A DNA stretch of 22,649 nt from an uncultured Anaerotruncus sp. (GTDB lineage: Bacteria; Bacillota; Clostridia; Oscillospirales; Ruminococcaceae). Positions 6,309 through 14,056 of this stretch are shown here, one piece after another (position 1 is the stretch's first letter; every line of letters begins with the position of its first letter). A model generated the notes under the pieces. The model made no database searches, was not told the DNA's origin, and saw only the letters and a list, made by a program, of their open reading frames with translations. Location: NCBI GenBank assembly GCA_910586875.1, contig CAJUJI010000028.1, forward strand, positions 1 to 22,649, in the 5' to 3' direction. The position numbers and the translations under genes are program-made.

Positions 6309-7715
6309 GTGGCAATCTACCATTGCAGTATCAAAGTCATATCCCGCGGCAAGGGCAAGTCCGCCGTTGCCGCCGCCGCTTACCGGGCGGGGGAGAAACT
6401 CACCAACGACTTTGACGGAGAAACCCACGACTACACCCACAAGGGCGGCGTTGTCCATACCGAGATTTTACTCCCCGGCCACGCCCCCGCCGCCTTTTCT
6501 GACAGGGCGGTTTTGTGGAACGCGGTGGAGAAAATCGAGAAAGCGAAAAACGCCCAGCTTGCAAGAGAAATTGAAATTGCCCTGCCCCGTGAATTGACAA
6601 GGGAGCAGGGCATTTCTCTTGTCCGCGAGTATGTGAAAGAGCAGTTTGTCAATGCGGGAATGTGCGCCGACTTTGCCATCCACGACACGGGCGGCTGCAA
6701 TCCCCACGCCCATATCATGCTGACAATGCGCCCCATCCAGCAGGGCGGCGCGTGGGGAGCAAAGCAGAAAAAGGAGTACATTCTTGACCCGCAGGGGAAG
6801 AAAATCTATGACCCGAAAAAGCGGCAGTACAAGTGCAAGGCCGTCCCCGCCACCGACTGGAACGAGCAGACCAAGGCCGAGGAATGGCGGGCGGCGTGGG
6901 CGCAGCTTTGCAACCGGGCGTTGGAGCAGTACGGACACACCGAGCGCATCGACCACCGCAGTTATGAGCGGCAGGGCATCGACCAGATACCCACCGTCCA
7001 TTTAGGCGTTGCCGCTTCCGCTATGGAGAAGCGCGGCATCCGCACCGAGCGCGGCGATCTGAACCGGGAAATCGAAGTTTCAAATCAGAAACTCCGGCAA
7101 CTGAAAGCCCGTATCACCAAGCTGCAAAAGTGGCTGAAAGAGGAACAGGAGAACACCGAGCCGCCCACCCTTGCCGACTATATCCAGGGCATCCTGTCCC
7201 GCAGGGCGCGGGAGGGGAAATCGCAGGTTTCCCAATCCATCTATAACCTCAAGGACGCGGCGAAAATGCTGAACTTCCTGCAAGCCAACAACATCATGGA
7301 CATGGCGGGGCTTGATGAAAAATTCAAGTCCATGATAGGGGAACAGCTTGACATTCAGCACAAATTGAAACCCATTGACCGGCGGTTAGGCACTCTGAAA
7401 AAGCACATCGAGCAGGCCGAGATTTATTTTAAGTACAAGGGGAAAAAGCCGCTGACCGAAGCCGAGCAAATCCTGTTTACGGCGGCGCACGACTATCTGA
7501 AAGGCGTGATGAACGGCAAGACCGCCCTGCCGGTAAAGGCATGGAAAGCGGAGTATGCCAAGCTGACCGCCGAACGGGAAACGCTCAACCGGCGGTATCT
7601 TGCGTTGAAAGAAGAAGTGAAAGAAGCCGAGCAAATCCGAAAGAGCGTTTACAGTATCTTGCGGCAGGAACAGAGGGAGCAACAGCCCCGCAGGGCGCGG
7701 GATATGGAGCGGTAA
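6309..7715 (+). CDS. mobA: MobA/MobL (MOBQ-type) relaxase
   Basis: The start is GTG 6309, 7 bp after AAAGGAGG (6294-6301); the frame is open further up but that part crosses the oriT hairpins and is not protein-like. The 468-residue product opens with AIYHCSIKVISRGKGKSAVAAAAYRAGEKL, the standard MobA/MobL N-terminus with the nucleophilic tyrosine region, and has the metal-binding motif H125 plus H133-A-H135 in HDTGGCNPHAHIMLTMRP. The C-terminal half (about 255-460) is a charged coiled coil without a recognisable helicase or primase. The enzyme should nick the element's oriT and lead the strand into a T4SS supplied by another element, possibly the host ICE. Confidence 0.92.
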   Translation: MAIYHCSIKVISRGKGKSAVAAAAYRAGEKLTNDFDGETHDYTHKGGVVHTEILLPGHAPAAFSDRAVLWNAVEKIEKAKNAQLAREIEIALPRELTREQGISLVREYVKEQFVNAGMCADFAIHDTGGCNPHAHIMLTMRPIQQGGAWGAKQKKEYILDPQGKKIYDPKKRQYKCKAVPATDWNEQTKAEEWRAAWAQLCNRALEQYGHTERIDHRSYERQGIDQIPTVHLGVAASAMEKRGIRTERGDLNREIEVSNQKLRQLKARITKLQKWLKEEQENTEPPTLADYIQGILSRRAREGKSQVSQSIYNLKDAAKMLNFLQANNIMDMAGLDEKFKSMIGEQLDIQHKLKPIDRRLGTLKKHIEQAEIYFKYKGKKPLTEAEQILFTAAHDYLKGVMNGKTALPVKAWKAEYAKLTAERETLNRRYLALKEEVKEAEQIRKSVYSILRQEQREQQPRRARDMER

Positions 7716-7721
7716 CAGACA

Positions 7722-7760
7722 GGGCGGCGGGGTAGTTACCGCCGCCCTACTTTAGTTTTC
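7722..7760 (+). terminator. Terminator after the relaxase gene
   Basis: A perfect 10-bp GC-rich stem (7722-7731 / 7740-7749, 8-base loop) is followed by a T-rich stretch and begins 6 bp after the relaxase stop. It lies between the convergent relaxase and DUF2716 genes. Confidence 0.75.
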
Positions 7761-7777
7761 TGATAACGGAAATTTGT

Positions 7778-8254
7778 TTATAATTCTGTTATGTTGAGCA
7801 TCTTCTGCGCTCTTTCAAATTCCGTTATCAACTGTTCTCCCACCACAAATATCTCTTTTTTCCACGGGTGCCCATACAAACCGATTGACCAATCAAATGA
7901 TACAAAAAAATGATAATCGCCATCTGGATAATAACTCGGAAAATATACATTACAGTTTCGCTCTGCATCATAAAACCAATAATCTAACGGTACTTCTTCG
8001 CATGGATTATAAATAAAACAATCATGTCGCCAGTCCAAGGCACACATATTTGTGGCATTTACTCTGCAAAAAATAGAGTTTACAATTTTTTCTTGTTCTT
8101 CCGTGAAGAAACCATTCAAATGATATTTCTTATAGCTCATTGGCAATGAAAGCCATGGTTTTGAATTGATTTCACAAGAAGGATAAAACTGGAAATCGTA
8201 GCATATTTTATCCCAAATGGCGCTGTATTTGTTATAATCCAAAATTATTTCCAT
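7778..8254 (-). CDS. DUF2716-like protein (cargo)
   Basis: A 158-residue soluble protein starts at ATG 8252-8254 (reverse strand) with only a weak ribosome site. Aromatic-rich motifs (FQFYPS, CALDWRHDCFIYNP, YFPSYYPDGDYHFFVSFDWSIGLYGHPWKKEIFVVGEQLI) resemble the DUF2716 family, common as orphan genes in Firmicutes and of unknown function. There is no signal peptide or membrane segment. It is markedly AT-richer than the relaxase, convergent to it, and sits in the usual cargo position between relaxase and right end, so it was probably acquired separately. Confidence 0.65.
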   Translation of the reverse strand: MEIILDYNKYSAIWDKICYDFQFYPSCEINSKPWLSLPMSYKKYHLNGFFTEEQEKIVNSIFCRVNATNMCALDWRHDCFIYNPCEEVPLDYWFYDAERNCNVYFPSYYPDGDYHFFVSFDWSIGLYGHPWKKEIFVVGEQLITEFERAQKMLNITEL

Positions 8255-8325
8255 ATTCCATTTCTTTAAGGCTAATCAATTTTTCACTTTTTGTAATTCC
8301 TGGTTTTGTTGCCTACACTGGAAAA

Positions 8326-8334
8326 ACTATACCA
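8326..8334 (-). promoter_or_regulatory. Possible extended -10 promoter for the DUF2716 gene
   Basis: The reverse strand reads TGGTATAGT, an extended -10 (TGnTATAGT), about 72 bp upstream of the ATG. No convincing -35 is seen. The region is AT-rich, so a chance match is possible. Confidence 0.4.
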
Positions 8335-8374
8335 TATCCCATTAAAAAAAGCAACTTATTTCCGTTCCGACTAT

Positions 8375-8445
8375 CCAGACCGTCAAGGCCGAGTAGTATT
8401 TTTTGCTTCGCAAAAAATCTCCACCCTTCCCCCTTGACCGTCTGG
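8375..8445. repeat. Nested inverted repeat in the element right end
   Basis: Outer arms of 14 bp (8375-8388 / 8432-8445, one mismatch) enclose a perfect 9-bp hairpin ATTTTTTGC-TTC-GCAAAAAAT (8398-8418). It lies between the DUF2716 promoter region and the GC-rich terminal segment. The inner hairpin could be a bidirectional terminator; the outer pair may mark the edge of the cargo. Confidence 0.55.
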
Positions 8446-8828
8446 ATTTTTGCCGTTGCCATTTCGCCGCCGAAAACGGGGAACAGGATTTGACAATCCT
8501 GCCCCCGCTTTCGGCCGCTCCATTTTAACGGCAAAACCGTCTGCACTACTGCGGCGGCTGACGGTAGGTTTTGCGGTGGCTCTGCCCCCGCGCCCCCGGC
8601 CTCTCCCAAAGAACAGAATAAGGGCAAGTGCGTAACCGGCGGGCGTGGACATTTAGACTTGCGGCGCAGCCCCCAAACCCGCATGAATACGGGCTTCCTG
8701 GTGCGCTCCAAGCCCCGGTGCGGGGCGGGGTAAGGGTTTTATACTACCCACCCCCGAAAACGGCTTTTAACCGTCCGCGGGGCTTTTCCCGCCTGATTTT
8801 TCCCATCCCTTGAAAAGTTCCTCTTGAC
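8446..8828. other. GC-rich non-coding right terminus with hairpins
   Basis: No credible gene is seen. A long hairpin spans 8469-8515: outer arms 8469-8481 / 8503-8515 with one mismatch, and an inner stem 8484-8490 / 8495-8501 around TGAC. A 6-bp GCCCCG-GTG-CGGGGC hairpin lies near 8712. The segment ends with TTGACA next to the attachment core. It could hold recombinase-binding sites, a structured RNA or replication signals. Short ORFs here have improbable composition. Confidence 0.45.
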
Positions 8829-8829
8829 A
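8824..8829 (+). promoter_or_regulatory. Right-end -35 half (TTGACA) of a circle-specific promoter
   Basis: A perfect -35 consensus overlaps the first base of the right attachment core and points outwards. In the integrated state the position 17 bp on (8847-8852, TTTCTG) is a poor -10. In the circle it would pair with TATCGT at 2243-2248 across a 17-bp spacer (8830-8836 plus 2233-2242). Confidence 0.65.
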
Positions 8830-8836
8830 AAAATCC
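8829..8836. repeat. Right attachment core (attR), AAAAATCC
   Basis: This copy is identical to 2225-2232. From 8837 the virB4 reading frame resumes (codon CCT at 8835-8837), so the element ends here. Confidence 0.85.
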
Positions 8837-9875
8837 TAATGGCCCGTTTCTGGGAACGCCTGGCAGCGGCAAGTCCTTCTCTGCCAAGCGTGAGATCGTC
8901 AACGTGTTCCTTTTAACGGAGGATGACATCATCATTGCAGACCCGGAAAATGAGTACGGGCCTCTGGTACAACAGTTCGGAGCCCAGGGGCAGGTCATTG
9001 ACATTTCCCCGACTTCCACAAACTATATCAATCCAATGGACATTAACCTGGACTATTCGGATGATGAAAACCCCATCACACTGAAAAGCGATTTTATTCT
9101 GTCGCTGTGTGACCTTATTATTGGCGGCAAGGAGGGACTTTCCCCGATTGAGAGAACCATTATTGACCGCTGCACGAGGCTTGTGTACCGGAATTACCTG
9201 CAGGACCCCCGCCCGGAGAATATGCCGGTCCTGGGAGACCTGTACGGGCTGCTTTTGAAACAGTCTGAACCAGAGGCACAGAATATCGCTACGGCACTGG
9301 AAATCTACGTCAACGGCTCCCTGAATGTATTTAACCATAGGTCTAACATTGACATGAACAACCACCGGGTACTCTGCTTCCAGCTCAAATCTCTGGGCAA
9401 GGCCCTGAAAGAGATCGGGCTTCTCATTATGCAGGATGCCGTGTGGAACCGTGTCACCGCCAACCGCTCGAAGCATAAGACGACCTGGTTCTATATCGAC
9501 GAATTCCATCTCCTTTTGAAAGGGCAGACCGGAAGTTTCAGTGTGGAAATTTGGAAAAGATTCCGTAAATGGGGCGGCATACCCAGCGGCCTGACCCAAA
9601 ATGTGAAGGACCTGCTGGCCTCCCGCGAGATCGAGAACATCTTTGAGAACTCGGATTTTATCTACATGCTGAACCAGGCCCAGGGAGACCGGCAGATTTT
9701 GGCAAAACAGTTGGGGATTTCCCCGCACCAGCTTTCCTATGTGACCCATTCCGGCCCTGGCGAGGGGCTTCTGTTCTTCGGGAATGTGATTATCCCCTTT
9801 GTCGATCATTTTCCAAAAGACACCCTGTTATACAGCGTACTCACAACACGGTCTGATGAAGTGGCAGGTGCGTAA
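8837..9875 (+). CDS. virB4: VirB4-like conjugation ATPase, C-terminal fragment
   Basis: This is the remaining 346 codons of the interrupted VirB4. It holds Walker A (GTPGSGKS, codons 8853-8876), the EDDIIIADPENEYGPLV region, Walker B with the following acidic residue (TWFYIDEFHLLL, near 9484-9519) and the conserved GGIPSGLTQNVKDLL and FVDHFPKDT ends. No ATG, GTG or TTG occurs in frame between the TGA at 8811 and GTG 8904, which is already past Walker A and has no ribosome site. A separately translated product would therefore lack the P-loop. Function should return only if the element leaves. Confidence 0.92.
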
Positions 9876-9910
9876 ATTCCCGAAAATAAAAATGACTGGA
9901 GGTGATAACA

Positions 9911-12568
9911 GTGCCGCGGGACAAAGAATTTCAGAGGAAAAAGAAAGATACCCGGATGCCGGTTCGTGATTCCCATGCGGAGGAACGTATGGACACCCGG
10001 CAGAGCGAACAGGATTTTAACCTGCTGCGGGCCAGGGACGCCCCTTCTCCTTCGGGAACGGCCCGGAGCCGGAGATATGAAACCGCAGCACAGCAGGCAG
10101 CGGATGATACACAGCCTTCCAAAGCGGATATGCCGCAGCAGACGGATATTTCCATATCGAAACATTTGGAAGGCAGGGATATGGATCATGAGCCGGCAGG
10201 GGCACCTGAAACACGGAACCCTCTGGAACCAAGAACTTCTGCACCGGAATCGCGCCGGAGGGATTTCAGATATGAAGATTTCCGGCGTGAGGATTCTGGC
10301 ACAGGGCACTCCACACAGAGGGAACCCGGACAGGCAGAACGCCATTCCCGGATGCACCAGCACGGCAATCAGTACCAGCAGCGTTTCCAAGAGGCGGCAA
10401 AAGCCGAGGAACCAAAGGAGAAACCGCCGGAGGCAGCCGAAGGAGAACCAAAACGGCCTTCCAAGCTGGAATTTACCGCTGACGAACTCCCACCGGAAAC
10501 AGCGGATAAGAAACTTACGAAAGCCCGACGGAAGGCAGAACGGACAGCAGAAAAACTGGAACGGGCGGAAAACCGCCTTCCTGCCCGCCGTAAGCTGCGG
10601 ATGGAAACATCTTCTGATCCCGATACGGGCAAGGCCAAAAAGCGCCTGAAATTTGAAAAGGAGGTAAAATCCCAGCGGGCCCATGTCAAGGGTCCCGTTC
10701 CGATGCGCCCGGTAAAGGCCGGCGCAAATACGGCTATCGGTTACGCCCATAAAAAGATTTACCAGGCGGAGGATGAAAATGTCGGCATTAAAGCGGCCCA
10801 CCGCACCGAGCTTGTAAGTGAGTCGGGGCTGCGCATGGCATATCACAGGCATAAGACGGCGCCGTACCGCAGGGTGGCAAAATTACAGCAGAGATCAGCC
10901 AGGGCCAATGCCCGGCTTGCCTACCGTCAGACCTTGCATGACAGCCCGGAGCTGAAGAAAAACCTTCTTGCCCGGATGTGGCAGAAACAGAAGATAAAAA
11001 GACAGTATGCCAAAGCAGCCAGAGAGGCGAAAAAGGCAGGAAAGCGGGCAAAGGACACCGCCGTTACCACGGAAAAGATCGCTGCCGGAGTGGTCCGTGC
11101 TGTCAGGCACCACCCGGTCATATGCGGGATCGTGATCCTGCTCCTTCTGGTATTTTTCCTGATCGCGTCCCTGTTTTCTTCCTTTTCCAACCTGGGGACC
11201 GGAGGGCTGGGGAGCCTTGCAGCCTCTACCTATCTGGTGGACGATGCGGACATCAACAATGCGGAGCTTGTTTATACCGAGTGGGAAACGGACCTGCAGA
11301 TGCAGGTTAACCGTGTGGAATCGGACCGGCCCGGCTATGACGAGTACCGCTATAATATCGGCCCCATTGAGCACGATCCCTATGTCTTAATGGGGTACCT
11401 CACTTCTGCCTATCAGAATTTTACCTATGCGCAGATTGAGGGCGTCCTCCGGGAGCTGTTTAACGGGCAGTATTCCCTGTCTTTTTCAGAAGAAACGGAA
11501 ACCCGCTACCGGACAGAAACCAGCGTTGACCCGGAGACCGGCGTGGAAACAGAGGAAGAAGTGCCTTATGAGTGGCACATCCTGAATGTAACGCTTACTT
11601 CTACGCCGCTTGAAAACTTGGTTGTCTCACGCATGAACGCAGACCAGAAAGAAATCTGCGAGATTCTGTTGCAGACCAAAGGCAACAGGCAGTATGTAAA
11701 AAATGTATTTGGCACGAACTGGCTGCCCTATGTCACCAGCTATTACGGCTACCGGGTACACCCGATCAGCGGGGGAAAGAACTACCATACCGGCGTTGAC
11801 ATCGGGATGCCCCAGGGCACGGAGATTTTAGCCGGGCATGACGGCACGGTCACGCTGGCCGGTGAAGCCGGCGGATACGGCCTGTGCGTTGCCATTGAGG
11901 GCGAGGCTTATGAGGGGCACTCCCTCACCACCAAATACGGCCACTGTTCACAAATTCTTGTATCTGCCGGACAGGAGGTAAAGGCCGGGGATGTGATCGC
12001 GAAGGTCGGCAGCACCGGAAATTCCACCGGGCCGCACCTGCACCTGGAGGTGCTGGTTGACGGCCAGTATATGAACCCTTTGTATTTTGCCGATACCGGC
12101 GATACCAGCGAGCGGCATTTACCGGAGGCAGGCGCAGGCGGCGGAGGGAACTATTTTGACTATGACGTCCCGCCGGAGGCCCTTGCAGATGAAAAATTTG
12201 CCGCTATGCTCGCGGAGGCCGAAAAGTATTTAGGCTATCCGTATGTATGGGGAGGCGCAAGCCCTTCCACTTCCTTTGACTGTTCTGGCTATGTTTCCTG
12301 GGTAGTCAACCATTGCGGCGTGGGCTGGAACTTCGGACGGCTTACCGCGGACGGGCTTTTAGGTGTGTGCACGCCTGTATCAAGCGCGGATGCAAGGCCC
12401 GGCGACCTGATATTCTTCCAGGGCACCTATAATACCAGCGGCGCAAGCCATGTGGGAATCTATGTGGGTAACGGGATGATGATCCATTGCGGGGACCCGA
12501 TCTCCTACGCGAACATCAACACAAGTTACTGGCAGCAGCACTTTTATACATTTGGGCGTCTGCCCTGA
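9911..12568 (+). CDS. CD1107-type cell-wall hydrolase: M23 peptidase plus NlpC/P60
   Basis: GTG 9911 follows GGAGGTGAT (9898-9906); an upstream GTG at 9902 overlaps the ribosome site and is unlikely. The 885-residue product has a long polar, Arg/Glu-rich cytoplasmic part (1-400), one membrane segment (about 403-425), an extracellular linker, a LytM/M23 domain with H626, D630 (HTGVD) and H709-L-H711, then an NlpC/P60 domain with C791 (FDCSGYV) and H847 (SHVGIYVG). Both domains cut peptidoglycan and open the wall for the mating channel, as VirB1-type enzymes do. It follows virB4 in this ICE family. All recognisable active-site residues are present. Confidence 0.92.
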   Translation: MPRDKEFQRKKKDTRMPVRDSHAEERMDTRQSEQDFNLLRARDAPSPSGTARSRRYETAAQQAADDTQPSKADMPQQTDISISKHLEGRDMDHEPAGAPETRNPLEPRTSAPESRRRDFRYEDFRREDSGTGHSTQREPGQAERHSRMHQHGNQYQQRFQEAAKAEEPKEKPPEAAEGEPKRPSKLEFTADELPPETADKKLTKARRKAERTAEKLERAENRLPARRKLRMETSSDPDTGKAKKRLKFEKEVKSQRAHVKGPVPMRPVKAGANTAIGYAHKKIYQAEDENVGIKAAHRTELVSESGLRMAYHRHKTAPYRRVAKLQQRSARANARLAYRQTLHDSPELKKNLLARMWQKQKIKRQYAKAAREAKKAGKRAKDTAVTTEKIAAGVVRAVRHHPVICGIVILLLLVFFLIASLFSSFSNLGTGGLGSLAASTYLVDDADINNAELVYTEWETDLQMQVNRVESDRPGYDEYRYNIGPIEHDPYVLMGYLTSAYQNFTYAQIEGVLRELFNGQYSLSFSEETETRYRTETSVDPETGVETEEEVPYEWHILNVTLTSTPLENLVVSRMNADQKEICEILLQTKGNRQYVKNVFGTNWLPYVTSYYGYRVHPISGGKNYHTGVDIGMPQGTEILAGHDGTVTLAGEAGGYGLCVAIEGEAYEGHSLTTKYGHCSQILVSAGQEVKAGDVIAKVGSTGNSTGPHLHLEVLVDGQYMNPLYFADTGDTSERHLPEAGAGGGGNYFDYDVPPEALADEKFAAMLAEAEKYLGYPYVWGGASPSTSFDCSGYVSWVVNHCGVGWNFGRLTADGLLGVCTPVSSADARPGDLIFFQGTYNTSGASHVGIYVGNGMMIHCGDPISYANINTSYWQQHFYTFGRLP

Positions 12569-12586
12569 CAGATTGGAGGTAATAAA

Positions 12587-12832
12587 TTGAACCCTAAGAT
12601 TGAGAAACTGGAGAAAGAGATCGACAAGACAAAAACAAAGATTGCGGAGATGCAGGCCAAGCTCCGCGACCTGGAAAAGCAGAAAACGGAGCTGGAGAAT
12701 ACCGATTATGTGGCGATTGCCCGCAGCTTCCATCTGACACCCCAGCAGCTGGCCGAATTTCTGAAATCGCAGCAGTCCGTCCCGTCCGGGGATGGCCCGC
12801 TGCAGAAACAGGAGGACATGAATGAGGACTAA
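12587..12832 (+). CDS. DUF4315 family protein
   Basis: An 81-residue protein starts at TTG 12587 after TTGGAGGTAATAAA. Residues 1-45 form a charged coiled coil (EKLEKEIDKTKTKIAEMQAKLRDLEKQKTELENTD), followed by a short helical part (ARSFHLTPQQLAEFLKSQ). DUF4315 is a small conserved component between the NlpC/P60 and DUF4366 genes of clostridial ICEs; no molecular role is known to me. It overlaps the next gene by 11 bp, suggesting coupled translation. Confidence 0.85.
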   Translation: MNPKIEKLEKEIDKTKTKIAEMQAKLRDLEKQKTELENTDYVAIARSFHLTPQQLAEFLKSQQSVPSGDGPLQKQEDMNED

Positions 12833-14018
12833 TAAAATCTCTCTGCTACTGGCGCTTGTGCTTGTCATAAGCGCCATCGCTTTGCCCCTGACGGCTTATG
12901 CTGCCGGGGACAAAGATACCACACCGCCGGAGCTTGCGGCTTCTCTGGACGGCGACACGCTGAAAATAGAAAGCAGCGACGATCATTCTGGCGTAGAGGC
13001 GGTCTTTGTGGACGGGAACCGTATCAACTCCCTAACCAATGGGGCGGCTTCCGTCACATTAAAGGATTATGCCGACACAGGAAAACAGGTAAGCGTGTAC
13101 GCCCAGGATTATGCCGGGAACCGCTCAAAGACCGTGAAGTTTGAAAATCCCTATTATGAGGAACCGGCGCCCACGGTACCGCAGAACCAGAGCAGCACGG
13201 CGGTAAAACCGGCACAGACCCAGGCTGTTTCTTCCGGCAGTACTAATAATAACACCCCAAGCAACAATTCCGGCAGTAATGCTTCCGGGAATGGCTCTAA
13301 TGCAGGTACGAATACGGGCACCAATGCCAGCAGTAATACAGCCTCCGGCACAAATGGCGGCAGCTCCAATTCCCAGGAGGAAACAGGAACCACTTCCTCT
13401 ATCCCGGATGGCGCGTTTACCCCGGAAGGCACCGGCACGGTGTTAGATACGGCCACCGGCGCAGATGGGGATAAACAGTTTTACACCATTACCACCGAGG
13501 CCGGGAATGTGTTCTATCTTATCATTGACGGAAAGCGTGACGACAACAACGTGTATTTCCTGAACGGTGTTACCGAGGCTGACCTGATGGCCCTGGCGGA
13601 AAAGAACGAGGGCACCATGAGCGTGATCCCGGCAGAGGACGTCTGCACCTGTACAAATAAATGCGAGACCGGCGAAGTCAATACCGCTTGCCCGGTCTGC
13701 AAGAACGACCTGAAAGGCTGCTCTGGAAAGGAAAAACCTACGGAGACAGAGGAACCCGCACAGACCGAACCGCCGAAAAAGGACAATGGCAGCGCCGGCA
13801 CGATTATCTTTATTATCGTTGCCCTGCTAGCGGTAGGCGGCGTTGGTTATTATATGAAGATCGTCCGTCCGAGGCAGCAGGCAGAGGATGACGAAGATTT
13901 TGAGGATGGCGGGTACGGAGAAGGCTTTGACCCGGATGAAGCCTATGGAGAGCCGGAATATCTCTCCGAGGATGATTTTGACGACAGAATCAATAATGAA
14001 CATGAGGACAGCGAGTAA
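12822..14018 (+). CDS. DUF4366 family membrane-anchored surface protein
   Basis: A 398-residue protein with a signal peptide (residues 1-27, ending AYA), an Ig-like segment (about 30-105, PELAASLDGDTLKIESSDDHSGVEAVFVDG), a Ser/Asn/Thr/Gly-rich linker (about 120-190), the conserved DUF4366 region (YTITTEAGNVFYLIIDGKRDDNNVYFLNGVTEADL), a Cys cluster (about 274-300, CTCTNKC...CPVCKNDLKGC) and a membrane segment at about 327-347 before an acidic tail. It should sit in the membrane with its bulk outside. The family belongs to the conjugation module of Tn1549-like ICEs; the exact role is unknown. AGGAGG precedes ATG 12822. Confidence 0.87.
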   Translation: MRTNKISLLLALVLVISAIALPLTAYAAGDKDTTPPELAASLDGDTLKIESSDDHSGVEAVFVDGNRINSLTNGAASVTLKDYADTGKQVSVYAQDYAGNRSKTVKFENPYYEEPAPTVPQNQSSTAVKPAQTQAVSSGSTNNNTPSNNSGSNASGNGSNAGTNTGTNASSNTASGTNGGSSNSQEETGTTSSIPDGAFTPEGTGTVLDTATGADGDKQFYTITTEAGNVFYLIIDGKRDDNNVYFLNGVTEADLMALAEKNEGTMSVIPAEDVCTCTNKCETGEVNTACPVCKNDLKGCSGKEKPTETEEPAQTEPPKKDNGSAGTIIFIIVALLAVGGVGYYMKIVRPRQQAEDDEDFEDGGYGEGFDPDEAYGEPEYLSEDDFDDRINNEHEDSE

Positions 14019-14027
14019 AGCTGTCCT
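14005..14027 (+). terminator. Weak terminator or attenuator hairpin over the DUF4366 stop
   Basis: AGGACAGC and GCTGTCCT form an 8-bp stem whose loop contains the TAA stop, followed by a modest T-rich run. It could reduce read-through into the surface-protein gene. Confidence 0.4.
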
Positions 14028-14056
14028 TTACTATTTTAAGAAAGCGAGGATATTTC

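Larger units (their letters stand above)
2225..8836. mobile_element. Tn4451-type integrative mobilizable element inserted in virB4
   Basis: The unit is about 6.6 kb (2225-8828 plus one copy of an 8-bp repeat). It holds, left to right, tnpW, a large serine recombinase, a DUF3847 gene, a reverse-strand lipoprotein gene, an oriT-like hairpin array, a MobA/MobL relaxase, a reverse-strand DUF2716 gene and a structured non-coding right end. AAAAATCC is present at both boundaries, and removing one copy with the interior restores virB4 exactly in frame. It carries no T4SS genes, so it must borrow one. The combination of TnpX-like recombinase, TnpW and Mob protein follows the Tn4451/Tn4453 plan; no resistance gene is present. 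Confidence 0.93.

Noticed and set aside
5839..6597. 252-residue plus-strand ORF
   Set aside because: Antisense to the lipoprotein gene and out of frame with mobA; it is a shadow of both.
8313..8711. 132- and 89-residue reverse-strand ORFs (8313-8711, 8383-8652)
   Set aside because: They overlap each other in different frames and run through the inverted repeats; no family resemblance or ribosome site.
8628..8813. 61-residue plus-strand ORF in the element right end
   Set aside because: Composition (Pro/Arg/Gly-rich) is that of read-through GC-rich non-coding DNA, no ribosome site, and it overlaps hairpin structures.
8824..8852. Outward promoter from the element end driving the virB4 3' fragment
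   Set aside because: TTGACA is perfect, but the position 17 bp on reads TTTCTG, not a usable -10, and any product would start after Walker A.
9806..10852. 348-residue reverse-strand ORF, and similar long antisense ORFs at 16814-17845 and 8913-9809
   Set aside because: Mirror frames of well-supported plus-strand genes, with no ribosome sites and typical shadow composition.
13220..13380. Repetitive Ser/Asn/Gly stretch considered as a CRISPR or DNA repeat array
   Set aside because: Low-complexity protein linker in the DUF4366 gene; no regular repeat-spacer unit.
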